From: Gammaproteobacteria bacterium
GTDB taxonomy: Bacteria > Gemmatimonadota > Gemmatimonadetes > Longimicrobiales > Gaopeijiaceae
Assembly: GCA_009840525.1 (NCBI GenBank)
Contig: VXNP01000114.1
Location: forward strand, 1 to 33,935
Direction: 5' to 3'
DNA length: 33,935 bases
The translations under genes were made by a program, and so were the position numbers. Shown piece by piece: positions 24,513-33,489 of the stretch (the first letter of the stretch is position 1; each line of letters starts with the position of its first letter). The notes under the pieces were generated by a model, which did no database searches, was not told the DNA's origin, and was given only the letters and a program-made list of their open reading frames with translations.

Positions 24513-24812
24513 CGAGGGCCGAGACGACCACTGTCACTCCCGTGAGGGCGGTCAGGAACTTCTTCCGCCTTCCGTCCGGGGTCTGGAGGGGGACTCGACC
24601 ACGGAGGAAGGGACGGGCGGAGTCCGTCCCGGAGGCCGAGGGACCGGCGCCGAAGCGGTGGCAACGCCGGTCACGCTGTCCGCCGGTCACTCCGCGGACT
24701 CACCCGAAGCCCGATGGCCTCGACCGGCGGTGACTCCAGTTGCTCGCCGGGCTTTCCTTTTGGGATGAGCCAACAAGTGATACGACGGGAAGCTCGCAAG
24801 CAACCGACGTCG

Positions 24813-24995
24813 TCAAAGCTCTAGAGCCACGATGAGCATGCTGATCACAACGAGGCTAAGGCAGACCACATGCAGTCGGGAGAACGGTCGGCCCGGGATT
24901 TCCCGCCCTCGCCACCGATGGTACAGGATCCGTCCCAGCCGGATGCTCGCGACACCACCTACAAGCGCAGCGAAGAACTGCAGGTCAATGGTCAT
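24813..24995 (-). CDS. Small membrane protein (60 aa)
   Basis: Sixty residues with two hydrophobic segments, LQFFAALVGGVASIRLGRIL near the N-terminus and LHVVCLSLVVISMLIVALEL at the C-terminus, joined by a basic loop (YHRWRGREIPGRPFSR). The ATG at 24995 overlaps the last codons of an upstream small membrane-protein frame (stop at 24985), so translation is likely coupled. The topology suggests a two-helix hairpin protein. No family recognised. Together with its neighbour and the signal-peptidase remnant it looks like the tail of an old operon. Confidence 0.6.
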   Translation of the reverse strand: MTIDLQFFAALVGGVASIRLGRILYHRWRGREIPGRPFSRLHVVCLSLVVISMLIVALEL

Positions 24996-25176
24996 AGCCC
25001 ATCTCCGTAATCCATCGTCGTATCCGCTCCTGGTTCAGTAAGCCTCCGAAGAACCCGGCGAGCGCCGCGAACCCCGGTAACACGAGGAGGCAAGACCGCG
25101 TACCGATTCGGCCGAGGCGGGCTTCGGTCAGCCAACGAAACGACGCCACGAGTCCGATCAAAGCAAAAAGGTAGAT
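24985..25176 (-). CDS. Small membrane protein (63 aa), unusual start
   Basis: A 63-codon frame with two hydrophobic segments: IYLFALIGLVASFRWL and then CLLVLPGFAALAGFFGGLL. The cytoplasmic-like tail is NQERIRRWITEMGYDH. A good ribosome site (AAGGAG) lies five bases before an ATC codon at 25176. The nearest ordinary start is a GTG at about 25149, which would lose most of the first helix. The stop overlaps the start of the next small gene. Either ATC is used weakly or the start codon has mutated. The frame begins 18 bases after the stop of the signal peptidase fragment. Confidence 0.5.
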   Translation of the reverse strand: MYLFALIGLVASFRWLTEARLGRIGTRSCLLVLPGFAALAGFFGGLLNQERIRRWITEMGYDH

Positions 25177-25192
25177 CGCAACTCCTTAGCCT

Positions 25193-25435
25193 TCAACGCG
25201 CCAACGCACCAACGCGCAAGAAGCCCCACATGCCCGAGTCCAAGCTATCGTCCCGATGGTCGCCCATCATGCAGAAGTGGTCGGGCGGGAATGACGATAG
25301 GTCTCTGGATTTCGCGCGTCGAGGCGTAGTCCTCCGGATCCTGAAGCAAATGGTATCGTTCATCGAGTTCGGTGGGTCGATGAACCGGCGCTTCCATCGC
25401 GGCGAAACCGTCGCCGACGATCTTGCGCGGATCGG
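25193..25435 (-). pseudogene. Signal peptidase I (LepB) C-terminal remnant
   Basis: The end of the frame reads PPDHFCMMGDHRDDSLDSGM, then WGFLRVGALAR and a stop. This is box E of type I signal peptidases (consensus around MGDNRDNSxDSRxWG). Just upstream, YASTREIQRPIVIPAR is in another frame and matches the stretch that precedes box E. Further up, RWKRRFI returns to the first frame. At least two frameshifts are therefore present, and the catalytic Ser and Lys region is missing. The remnant cannot be active. It directly precedes the two small membrane-protein genes. Confidence 0.65.
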
Positions 25436-25447
25436 CGCGTGCATTTC

Positions 25448-25506
25448 CGGGGGATCGAAAGGGGGGCGGAGCACCTCTCGCCAGCCCCGGTGTATGACAC
25501 GGGGTA
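25448..25506 (+). repeat. Two-hairpin dispersed repeat, copy 3
   Basis: GGGGGATCGAAAGGGGGGCG, then GAGCACCTCTCGCCAGC, then a second stem CCCCG(G)TGT-ATG-ACACGGGG. The second stem pairs over eight bases with one bulged G, although its sequence differs from the CGCAGTG-type stems. It borders the signal peptidase remnant. The bases from 25507 to 25744 hold nothing recognisable. Confidence 0.65.
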
Positions 25507-25744
25507 GGCGGATCGCCAGAGGCCTAAATCACGGCAGGAGATCTTCTAACTACATACAGGACTGTACGATCTGCGATTCCTGCCATTGGACCCCGACGGG
25601 TTCCACCGTGCGCCAATAGAGGGAAAACCGCCATTGAGTGGCGGGAATTTGCGGGCAGCGCCGACCGACCTTCCGGCGCAGTGCGAGCACGGATTACCGG
25701 ATGGCTGACACCCGCCCTGCCCATGATCCGCCACCAGGAGTAAC

Positions 25745-26380
25745 CTACGATCTCTCGCGCTTCACGCGGTAGTCCCGCCGGTCCAAGCACTGGTCGTAGA
25801 GTTCTCGGTCGATCCTGATCCAGTCGGTCTTGTTGATTCCCCTGCGGTTCCGGGTGGCGGGGCTGTGGGGGAAGGCGCTCGCGATCTTGATCCACCGCCG
25901 CTGCTGCCGGGCGATCACGCGAATCTCCTCGGCGACCTCGGAAAGGTCCTGGTCCTGGCTGAAGACGAGGGCCACGTCGTAGTCGCGGCGGTGAGCGAAG
26001 GCAATCACGTCGAGCGCGATCCGGACGTCGATCCCCTTCTCCTCGCCGGTCAGGAACGAATGCTGCGTTCCATCGGGCAGGGACACCCGGCGGTTGCGGT
26101 AGCGAAGCGGCCTGCTGTAAACGACCACTCCCCGCCGCCCCATCGCCCCAAGCTTGTGGGTCCAGAAGGAGTGCCACTTGGGATTGTCGCCAACATCGGG
26201 GATCCCGGTGTAGAAGCGGACTTGCGCCAGCGTCCATCCCCGCTTCGCGCAAACCTGCTCGGAGAGCGCGGCAACGTCGTAGTTCGGGTAGGTGTAGCCG
26301 AACGCCTCGCGGGCGGCGTGGAACAGGTTCTGGCCGTCCACGAAGGCGACTGCGCGCTTGATGGGAGGTTCGCCGTTCAC
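25745..26380 (-). CDS. NYN-domain protein, putative ribonuclease
   Basis: Protein of 211 aa with a GTG start at 26380 (an in-frame TGA precedes it directly). The NYN/PIN-like fold of the LabA/DUF88 group is evident. The first strand RAVAFVDGQNLFHAAREAFG carries the catalytic Asp and Asn. Then come KGIDVRIALDVIAFAHRRDY and DVALVFSQDQDLSEVAEEIR with the later acidic residues. A C-terminal INKTDWIRIDRELYDQC segment completes the domain. Such proteins are metal-dependent RNases or nucleases and often occur in defence islands. It lies downstream of the methyltransferase operon in the same direction but behind its own promoter-like sequence and an intrinsic terminator. No ribosome site is visible. 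Confidence 0.85.
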   Translation of the reverse strand: MNGEPPIKRAVAFVDGQNLFHAAREAFGYTYPNYDVAALSEQVCAKRGWTLAQVRFYTGIPDVGDNPKWHSFWTHKLGAMGRRGVVVYSRPLRYRNRRVSLPDGTQHSFLTGEEKGIDVRIALDVIAFAHRRDYDVALVFSQDQDLSEVAEEIRVIARQQRRWIKIASAFPHSPATRNRRGINKTDWIRIDRELYDQCLDRRDYRVKRERS

Positions 26381-26392
26381 TCACGGATCCGG

Positions 26393-26435
26393 AAAAAATA
26401 ACCCCGCCCGAGGCCTCTCGGCGTGTCGGGCGGGG
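26393..26435 (-). terminator. Intrinsic terminator just upstream of the NYN gene
   Basis: On the minus strand a perfect 10-bp stem CCCCGCCCGA (26435-26426) and TCGGGCGGGG (26411-26402) with a 14-base loop is followed by TTATTTTTT. This is the clearest rho-independent terminator in the window. It ends the transcript from the methyltransferase operon. It also falls between a candidate promoter at 26453-26480 and the NYN start at 26380, so it may act as a leader attenuator. Confidence 0.8.
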
Positions 26436-26452
26436 AGCAAGTATACCGAAGG

Positions 26453-26480
26453 ATACTACACCGTGAGCGGCCGCCGTCAA
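26453..26480 (-). promoter_or_regulatory. Candidate promoter for the NYN gene
   Basis: TTGACG (26480-26475), a 16-bp spacer and TAGTAT (26458-26453) face the NYN gene. A second AT-rich box, TATACT, lies 6 bases further on. The predicted transcript would begin just before the terminator hairpin and carry it in the leader. Confidence 0.4.
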
Positions 26481-26814
26481 TCCCCCGTCGTCGCGTCACG
26501 ACCGGCACCGACGCTTACCGCCGGCACCAGTGCCGACGGCCTGACACCCTTCCCGGAGGGACAACTTGCCCGGAGCGATCCGCCAATGTGGGGGATGATC
26601 CCGCCAGCCACCTTGATCAGGGTGCGATGGGGGAGTCCCTTGCTCTGGACCCGCTCGAGGTCGCTGTCCGGGAACAGCCCCCTCCAGTCCTCGAAGATGT
26701 GCGCGTTCTCAAGGAGAATCTAGCGAGTCTGCGAGCCTCCTCGCGCAGTCCGCAGAGCTTGGCCGTCCGCGTTCGACCCAAGATCGCGGCGGACTCAACG
26801 AGCATGGACGTCAT
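26477..26814 (-). pseudogene. Frameshifted small gene at the end of the defence operon
   Basis: The ATG at 26814 overlaps the methyltransferase stop (ATGA). Codons read MTSMLVESAAILGRTRTAKL, then CGLREEARRLARFSL. After about 35 codons the convincing sequence continues in another frame: ENAHIFEDWRGLFPDSDLER, then VQSKGLPHRTLIKVAGGIIP and HIGGS, to a stop at 26477. One base appears to be missing near 26715. Repaired length is about 112 aa. Without repair a 65-aa product results. The family is not recognised; overlap with the methyltransferase suggests a part in the same system. Confidence 0.45.
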
Positions 26815-29800
26815 TCCGTAGTGAAGTCCTTTCGGACCACCTGCGAGTATTCAAGTTCGATCTCTTCCCAGAGACTCGGTAGACCGAGCGCGCCCAAGAG
26901 CATCTTGTCGGATTGGTCGGTGATGTCGCGGCAGCGGGCAAGGTTGTAGTTGCCGATCAGCTTTCCGGCGTTCTGGTTGTAGATCGTGTTCTCCTCCATG
27001 GCCGCACTGAGCGCCGGCAACAAAGACGCCACCGCCCGTTGCACCGGTGGACTCAGCTGTGCCGGGCCGAGTGGCGCACGTTGGAAGTGGCCCTTGGTCA
27101 AGTGAAAGCTATCGCCGACCGCGACCCACCAGAGAAAGAGCAATCTGCCGTTCAGCAGAACCATGGAGGTGTTGCGGAGCCCTTCGTCGGCGAAACGGAT
27201 CGTTCCGTATTGTGTCTGCTCAAGAGCCTCTCCATCTCTACCCGTGACCGGTGGCTTGGCCACACAGAAGGTGAGCCAATTGTACCCTATCTGGCTGAAG
27301 TGAAGCTCGTGAGCGCCGAAGGACTTGGCCAAGTCTTGACGGAAGCGGTAGCTGTCCCCCAAGAGGGTCTCCAAGGCGTGGAGAAGCCGACTTGTTCCCA
27401 CCTTCGGGATGAGTCCTTCCCACCGATCCGGAGAGTACTTCAGGTAGGAGATCTGCGTGAACAGCGTCGACCGTTCTTCCTTGTCGAACCACCGGTGCAG
27501 GCGAGTCGCGTAGGTGGATGCCGCTGATCGGTCGCCGTCGCCCTGGACGCAACCCAGGAAGATCGTGTTTCGGATCTGTTCGCCGCCGCTGAACAGCTTG
27601 GAGGGGCGTCTGTCGTACGAGGAGAACCATGCGGCGGCGCAGCGCGCGTAGAGCAAATCGCGAAGCGGCCGAAACTGGCCTCCGAAAGTCAAGCTCAGGG
27701 GCACGATCATACCGACCCGGCCACGTGAGCGCGTGACGGCAACGCTCCGCTCCACCACCGTCGCGTAGACATCCGGGCACGACGCTGTCGCGAAATCGGC
27801 AGAGAGCGCATACCGCTTCCGCACCTTCGTCATACCGATATAGGGCGGATTCCCGACGACCACGTCGAATCCGCCTCGACCCTCCACGATCCCGAAGAAC
27901 TCGGCGCACCAGTGGAAGGGCTGGTGACTGGCCCGCCATTCGCCGAACCGTCGCGGCTTGTCCAGCGATGCCAAGTGCCGGTCGAGTTCGGCACGGAGTT
28001 CCGTCGTCCGACGCCGAACCTCGCGCTTGGCGCTGCGGATGGCGGCAGCGTCCGCGTCCGTCTCGGTCTGCAAGCGCTGAAAGCGGGCGAACGCGGTGGC
28101 GGCGCGCTTCGACCTTCTCTTGATGTCCGGCAGCGCCATTTCCGTGACCAAGTCGCCTTGCAGAGCCTCGCGGATGTCCTTCACCGAGGAGAAGCCCACA
28201 AGCGCGTTGCCTGGCCGGATATTGAAATCGATGTCGGGAAGCGGTTCGATCTGCTCGGGCGAGTCGAGTTGGGCCACGAGCTTGAGAAAGAGGCGCAGTT
28301 TGCATATCTCCGTCGCCTCTTTCATGATGTCCACCCCGTACAGGTTGTTGAGTACGATGGACTTGAGGATGAAGTAGCGTTCGCTGGGGTGCTGGGCCAA
28401 CTCCGCGAGCGTCCCGTCGGCGTCCGCGGGACGCAGATCCCGCATGCGGGCAAGACAGGCGGCGTAGACGGGTTCGAGGACCTTCAGGGCCGCGAACAGG
28501 AAGGCGCCGGACCCGCAGGTCGGATCGAGAATCGAGATGTTGGTGGCCGCCCGCCAGATTGCCAAGACAAGCTCGGGCTCGTCGGCGCGCCCAACGGCAT
28601 CGAGAATCAGCCGCTTGGCGTCCAGATTCAGCGTTACGAGGTCGTTGGAATCGCGAATGTCGCCAGCGGCCAGCTTCTTGCGCGTTTCGACGTAGCGCTC
28701 GCGTCGGGCGACCACCTGTCGCCAAGTCTCGCGAGGATGTGCGTATTCCAGCGGTGGACCGCCCTTGGACGCGGCGGGCCGATCCCAGTCAGTCCGGTTG
28801 GCGGGATCGCCGATCTCGGCGGCGACCTCCGGCGGAAGCTCAAGCGGCGGATCGACTCGGACCGGACTCTCGATGTCGCGGGCATCCCAAGCGAATCCGT
28901 GGCCAACCGGAGGGCGAATGTACCGATCCGGGTCTTGTTTGAGCCATCCGTAGACAGTATATCTGTCTGTCTGTCTGTCTGTCTGTCTGTCACCGCCATG
29001 TCCAGCAATCGCGGAATGATGGTGTTTTCCGCCATGTAGCCGGTGATGTCCTCCTTGGTGTAGTAGGCTCCCTTCTCCTTCTGGTTGATCGACTTCTCGA
29101 AGATGTGTCCCAGCACGTCCGGGTTGATCTCGTTGTCCTTGGCGTGGGGCCGCTCGTCAAGGTGCCATGAGTATCGGTCGAAGAAGCTGAAGAGCCGGGC
29201 GAAGGCCGCGTCGGGGATGCGGATGTCGGGGTTGTCGCGCTCCAGATCGTGGACATCGAAGATCCCGCCATTCAGGAAGGGCACGTCGCCGAGCAGGGCG
29301 GAAAGCTCCGGGGCGCGCTCGGACTCGGGCGTGCCCAGCCCCTCGTGAAACAGCCGCCGCAGGAATGAGCGGTAGAAGTCGTGGAAGCGGTCGGGACCGC
29401 GGGCCTTGCGCACGCGGTCGAGGCGGGCGCGGAGGTAGTTCGGGTCGCCGTCCAGGAAGCCTCGCTTCTGGATGAAGTAGATGAACATGAGCCGGTTCAG
29501 CATCAGCGATGCGTACCAGTCCACGGCACCGGACCGGTCGATACCGGTGATGAGCCTCTGGAAGGCGTTGAGTTCCTCCTGGTAGTGCTCGTAGAACCTC
29601 TTCGTGATCTTCTCGGCGTTGAGCGCGCTCCTGACCCGATCCGCGACGAGCGAAATGGTGAGGCTCTCCTCCTCGTCCAGTCCGAATGCGAGGTTCCGGA
29701 GGCGCTGGAGGACGGGTTCGCCGGTCTGTCCGGCCCGGAACGTGTATTCCCTGCTGGCGTCGGGCTTGCCCTGTTCTCGCCGAACCCAGTGCCACACCTG

Positions 29801-30094
29801 TTCTCGCCGCGCGCCATCCATGAACACAATCATGTGCTCGAACGCCTGTACGGTGATTCTGGTGTCCACCCGCCTGCGGGTTGCGTGGTCGGGGATCCGC
29901 CCGTCCTCGGATTCGCACCTCCAGACGACGAAGCCCTTCTTCTCGGCCACGGCCATCGCACGGAAACGTCGCTCCCCGATCGCCACCGCGACGGCGGAAC
30001 CGGAGTGGTGATTCCAGCCCAACTCCTCCACGAGTAGCCCGGTCAGGTCGAATCCGCGAAGACACTTACGCATCCTCTCGATGTTTGGAATCAC
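26811..30094 (-). CDS. Eco57I-type N6-adenine DNA methyltransferase, phase-variable, OFF frame
   Basis: A GTG start at 30094 overlaps the helicase stop (GTGA). The N-terminal 340 residues include EHMIVFMDGARREQVWHWVR and a helical region. Motif X-like KGAYYTKEDITGYM lies near residue 345, the SAM-binding ILDPTCGSGAFLFAAL at about 28520, and the catalytic VVGNPPYIGM at about 27850. The C-terminal part is probably a target-recognition domain. The gene would place a methyl group on adenine in a specific site. At codon 369 a run of seven ACAG units (28963-28990) shifts the frame: as written, translation ends at 28634 (486 aa, last 118 out of frame). Eight or five units restore DRYTVYGWLKQDPDRYIRPP and an unbroken frame of about 1095 aa. 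Confidence 0.88.
28963..28990 (-). repeat. (ACAG)7 phase-variation tract
   Basis: Seven perfect tetranucleotides (CTGT on the plus strand) plus one extra base lie inside the methyltransferase coding region. Repeat number modulo 3 decides the frame: 7 gives the ILSTDG off-frame, while 5, 8 or 11 give the TVYGWL on-frame. Repeats of this class (AGAC/AGCC) switch type III methyltransferases in Haemophilus and Neisseria by slipped-strand mispairing. Nothing else of this kind is in the window. Confidence 0.9.
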
Positions 30095-33000
30095 GATGAG
30101 TCATCCCTCCCGAAGAGCCCCATCGAACAGATGATGCGCGGTGCAGGCGGCTCCGGGTCGGCGTCGTCCCGGATGGAGAGCCGATCTTCGTCACGGAGCT
30201 TCACAACCAGACTCGCCAGCGCGTGGTCGTCCATTCCGGTGCGAAGATGGCGGTTGAGTGCGTCGGCCGCAGTGCCGCGTAGCGGATATTGGTAGATGTC
30301 GTCGAGGGCCAAGCGCAATTCGTGCAGATTGAAGAGCGGCATTTCCTTCTCCGCGAAGGCCACCCACTTCTTCAGCCGCTGATAGGCGCGGTAGCGGGCA
30401 CCGCGTTTGGAGCCCAACTGTCCCCCGGTCCGGTGCTGCTCCTTGGCGATGTGCCGCACGCCCTTCGCCACGAGTTCATGGTGGCGGCCGTCTCGCGACT
30501 GGGCGGGGGTGTCCGGGGCGCACTCGGCAGCGGCGAGAATCTCGACCTGCGACTCGGTCACGCTTTGGCCGGTCCTCGCATTGACATACGCCAGCGCATC
30601 ATGGTCGTCCGCCGTGCGCAGAAAGAGAAGTACGCCGTCTGGCCGCCCCGGCAAGAGGTGCCGGCGCGTGCTGTATACCACATCGGGCAGTGTCCGCACG
30701 GTCTCCGCCAGCCCCGGATCGTCGACCGTCGCGTTCCGCCAGATCTGCCACGCCTGACTGGCCAGATCCACCTCGCCGTCGTCCTCGTCGTCGAGAGTGC
30801 CCGCCTTCTCGTGGTAGAGGTCGAGGATGCGCTGTTCACCGTCCTCGTCGTCCTGAAAGAACGCCTCGTCGGCACCGACCACCTCGGCGTTCTCCGAAAG
30901 GCGCTTCCGGACCCGTCCGCGCAGATTGATGATGCGCTCGACGCCATCGGCGGGGAGGAAGGAGTAGCAAAGGATGTCCGGATCCTTCTGGCCGATTCGG
31001 TCTACCCGCCCGGCGCGTTGTATCAGCCGGATGATCGCCCACGGCAGGTCGTAGTTCACGACCACGGCGCAATCCTGAAGATTCTGGCCTTCGCTCAGGA
31101 CATCGGTGGCGATCAGCACCCGGATCTCGCTGGCGCCGGTTGGCATGCCCTCGTTGCTCTCGGGACTGAAACGCTTGGCCAGCAAAGTCGGGTTATCGGT
31201 CGCGCCGGTCACACCCGCCAAGTCCCCGACTCCTAGCTTCTCAAGCTGTCGGGCCAGGTAGTCGACCGTATCCGCGAATTGCGAGAAGACGAGGATCTTG
31301 CGATCCGGATGCTTCTCCGTCAGCAGCGCGTGAAGGGCTTCCAGCTTCGCGTCACGGGTCGGATCCCAACGACCGCTCCGCTTGAGAATGTCGAGCAGAG
31401 ATATGGTGTCCTCCAACAACTCCCGTTCGAGCGAATCGTCGAACAGGGACGAACGAAGCCACTTGAAGCGCTTTAGGAACTGACTCTTCCGGTAGGTGCG
31501 GTAGACTGCGGCCGCCCGCGCCATGAACGTGTCCATGTCCCACGGATCTCGGTGACCTTGCTCGTCGCCCAAGGGGATCGCCTCCTGAGCGTTGTGATCC
31601 TCGTCGTCCGTGAAGCGCGTGTCGGGTAAAGCCGCATCGAGCAATGCGACCTCTTGGCTGCCGACCGGAAGCGCGAGATCTTCGCGGATGGCATGGAGGA
31701 ACACGCAGTTGCGGAGGACATGGCGCTCGACCGACTGGATGAAGGCCGAGCCGCTGCTTTCCAACCGCTTGAAGAGATTCGTGCGGCAGAAGCCGATCAG
31801 ACGCTTGCCCGCCCGGGACAGGTTCTGGATCTGCCTCTTTTCCTCGTCGGTGGCGATGGCCTCCGCAGTCGCCGACAGGTGGAGCCCCAGCCCGTACCTT
31901 GGCAGCGAGAGTCCGATGACCGTTCTGACCACATCCTTACGGTACAGCCGGGCGTACTGGTCGTTCGGATCGTCATCGTCCACGTCAAACTTCACGGTGG
32001 CCGGGACGCGCTGCGGGAAGATCCTCCGGGATCCGTCCGCCATCATCAGGCAGGGGCGTCCGGTCTCGGGGTCCGTCTCGGCGTAGTTCTTCTGGATGAA
32101 TGTTCGCGTCCGCCGGACCAGATAGAGGCGCATCAGATCGCGCCAGTCGTCCGGGTTCTCGCTCCTCTCGAAGGCGGCCAGAGTCCGCAGCCCGACTTGG
32201 TAGCTTGCGCTGAACTCGACGTCGCCCATCGATCGAAGCACGCGTTCCGGACGAATCCCGATGTCCTCGTCCTCGTCCAGGAAGAGCCGCAACTGGTTCG
32301 AGAGATCGAGATAGGTCTTGTTGTAGGGCGTCGCCGACAGCAGGATGACCTTGCTCTCGTTCTCGTTGATGTACTCTTGGACGGCCCTGTAGCGCTTGCC
32401 CTCGCGATTGCGGAGGTTGTGGCTCTCGTCGATCAGCACGAGCCGGTAGCGGCGCATCTCCGGCAGGTCCGTTAGCACCTTGCTGAGCGACACCACCTTG
32501 GCTCGCAACTGGTACTCGTGGGCGTGATCCTCCCACATCGGGACCAGATTCTTCGGGCAGATGATCAGCGTTTCCAGCCCGAGGTCGTCCTCGAAGATTC
32601 TGGCCACGGCGGTCGCCATTCGTGTCTTGCCGAGCCCCACCACGTCTCCGATCAACACGCCGCCGCGCTTGTTCAGGTGGCGCGCGGCGATCTTGACGGC
32701 GGCCGCCTGAAAGTCGAAGAGCTTGTCCTTGAAGATCGGGGGGATGCTGAACTCGTTCAGCCCTTCGCGGGCCTCGTAGGACAGGTGGTAGGCCATCTTG
32801 AGGTAGACGTGGTAGGGTGATACCAAGTCCTCGCGCGCCCAGCTCTCGTCGATGATCTGGACGAGTTCTTCGGTGATGTCGATGCAGTAGCGATCCGCCC
32901 AACGATCCTCGAACCAGCCCGCCAGCTTCCGGGCAGCGTCCTGGTCGAGCACGTCCACGTTCAACTCGCCCTGACCGGACATCCCCGCGAACGTCAGGTT

Positions 33001-33489
33001 GCTGCTTCCGAGAAACGCCGTGACCGGGTTCACCGGATCGTCGCGGTACAGCAGGTAGAGCTTCGCGTGAAGCGAGTGCCGCAGGAACAGCTTGACCTTG
33101 ACCCTGCCCGCCCTCAGTTGGCGGGCCAGCCGTCGAAGCGCGGCCTCGTCGTCGTTGGTGGGTGCGCCGAAGGTCAACTGCTCGCGCAACTCCTTCGCCA
33201 ATCTGCGTCGCAGACGGAGTGCCGACCGGTTGTCAATCCCGAAGCGCTCTTGACCCCGGTTCGCGAAGTGCTCCCGCAATTCGTCCTCGGGTACGCGCTG
33301 CATGCCGACGAGGATGCGGCAGGGTCCTTCGCCGACCTTCCATCGGTCGATCAACGGGGCCACGCCGCCCCAGCCACGAAGGTTGATGTAGCCGACACAG
33401 AAGTCCGCCCGTGACGATAGGGCAAGCACCTCCCGCAAGGCGGGCAGGAGCTTGCTGGCCCGTGTCAGGTTGTCGAAGATCCTCGGCAT
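30091..33489 (-). CDS. PLD-nuclease/SNF2-helicase fusion, defence protein
   Basis: Protein of 1132 aa from the ATG at 33489, chosen because the family sequence begins there (MPRIFDNLTRASKLLPALRE). Residues 1-200 are a phospholipase D-type nuclease domain with HSLHAKLYLLYRD (H-x-K near 140) and GSSNLTFAG. Residues about 255-900 are an SF2/SNF2 motor: Walker A GLGKT at 286-290, DESH at 355, LLSATPYNK, and motif VI QRAGRVDRIGQKD. The C-terminal 250 residues are acidic then basic, with no named domain. PLD-helicase proteins next to large adenine methylases are known anti-phage modules, and DISARM has a comparable SNF2 protein (DrmD) with a methylase. DrmA and DrmB are not in this window. It overlaps the methyltransferase gene by four bases. 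Confidence 0.92.
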   Translation of the reverse strand: MPRIFDNLTRASKLLPALREVLALSSRADFCVGYINLRGWGGVAPLIDRWKVGEGPCRILVGMQRVPEDELREHFANRGQERFGIDNRSALRLRRRLAKELREQLTFGAPTNDDEAALRRLARQLRAGRVKVKLFLRHSLHAKLYLLYRDDPVNPVTAFLGSSNLTFAGMSGQGELNVDVLDQDAARKLAGWFEDRWADRYCIDITEELVQIIDESWAREDLVSPYHVYLKMAYHLSYEAREGLNEFSIPPIFKDKLFDFQAAAVKIAARHLNKRGGVLIGDVVGLGKTRMATAVARIFEDDLGLETLIICPKNLVPMWEDHAHEYQLRAKVVSLSKVLTDLPEMRRYRLVLIDESHNLRNREGKRYRAVQEYINENESKVILLSATPYNKTYLDLSNQLRLFLDEDEDIGIRPERVLRSMGDVEFSASYQVGLRTLAAFERSENPDDWRDLMRLYLVRRTRTFIQKNYAETDPETGRPCLMMADGSRRIFPQRVPATVKFDVDDDDPNDQYARLYRKDVVRTVIGLSLPRYGLGLHLSATAEAIATDEEKRQIQNLSRAGKRLIGFCRTNLFKRLESSGSAFIQSVERHVLRNCVFLHAIREDLALPVGSQEVALLDAALPDTRFTDDEDHNAQEAIPLGDEQGHRDPWDMDTFMARAAAVYRTYRKSQFLKRFKWLRSSLFDDSLERELLEDTISLLDILKRSGRWDPTRDAKLEALHALLTEKHPDRKILVFSQFADTVDYLARQLEKLGVGDLAGVTGATDNPTLLAKRFSPESNEGMPTGASEIRVLIATDVLSEGQNLQDCAVVVNYDLPWAIIRLIQRAGRVDRIGQKDPDILCYSFLPADGVERIINLRGRVRKRLSENAEVVGADEAFFQDDEDGEQRILDLYHEKAGTLDDEDDGEVDLASQAWQIWRNATVDDPGLAETVRTLPDVVYSTRRHLLPGRPDGVLLFLRTADDHDALAYVNARTGQSVTESQVEILAAAECAPDTPAQSRDGRHHELVAKGVRHIAKEQHRTGGQLGSKRGARYRAYQRLKKWVAFAEKEMPLFNLHELRLALDDIYQYPLRGTAADALNRHLRTGMDDHALASLVVKLRDEDRLSIRDDADPEPPAPRIICSMGLFGRDDSS

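Noticed and set aside
24813-25041. Plus-strand 69-aa frame at 24832-25041
   Set aside because: Antisense to the two overlapping small membrane-protein frames, which have better hydrophobic patterning and a ribosome site.
27238-28725. Second long frame within the methyltransferase region (495 codons)
   Set aside because: Overlaps the genuine methyltransferase frame, which has the DPTCGSGAFL and NPPYIG motifs; this one has none and is Arg/Ala-rich.
27912-29039. Plus-strand frame of 375 codons opposite the methyltransferase
   Set aside because: Antisense shadow created by codon bias; no start signal and no recognisable domain.
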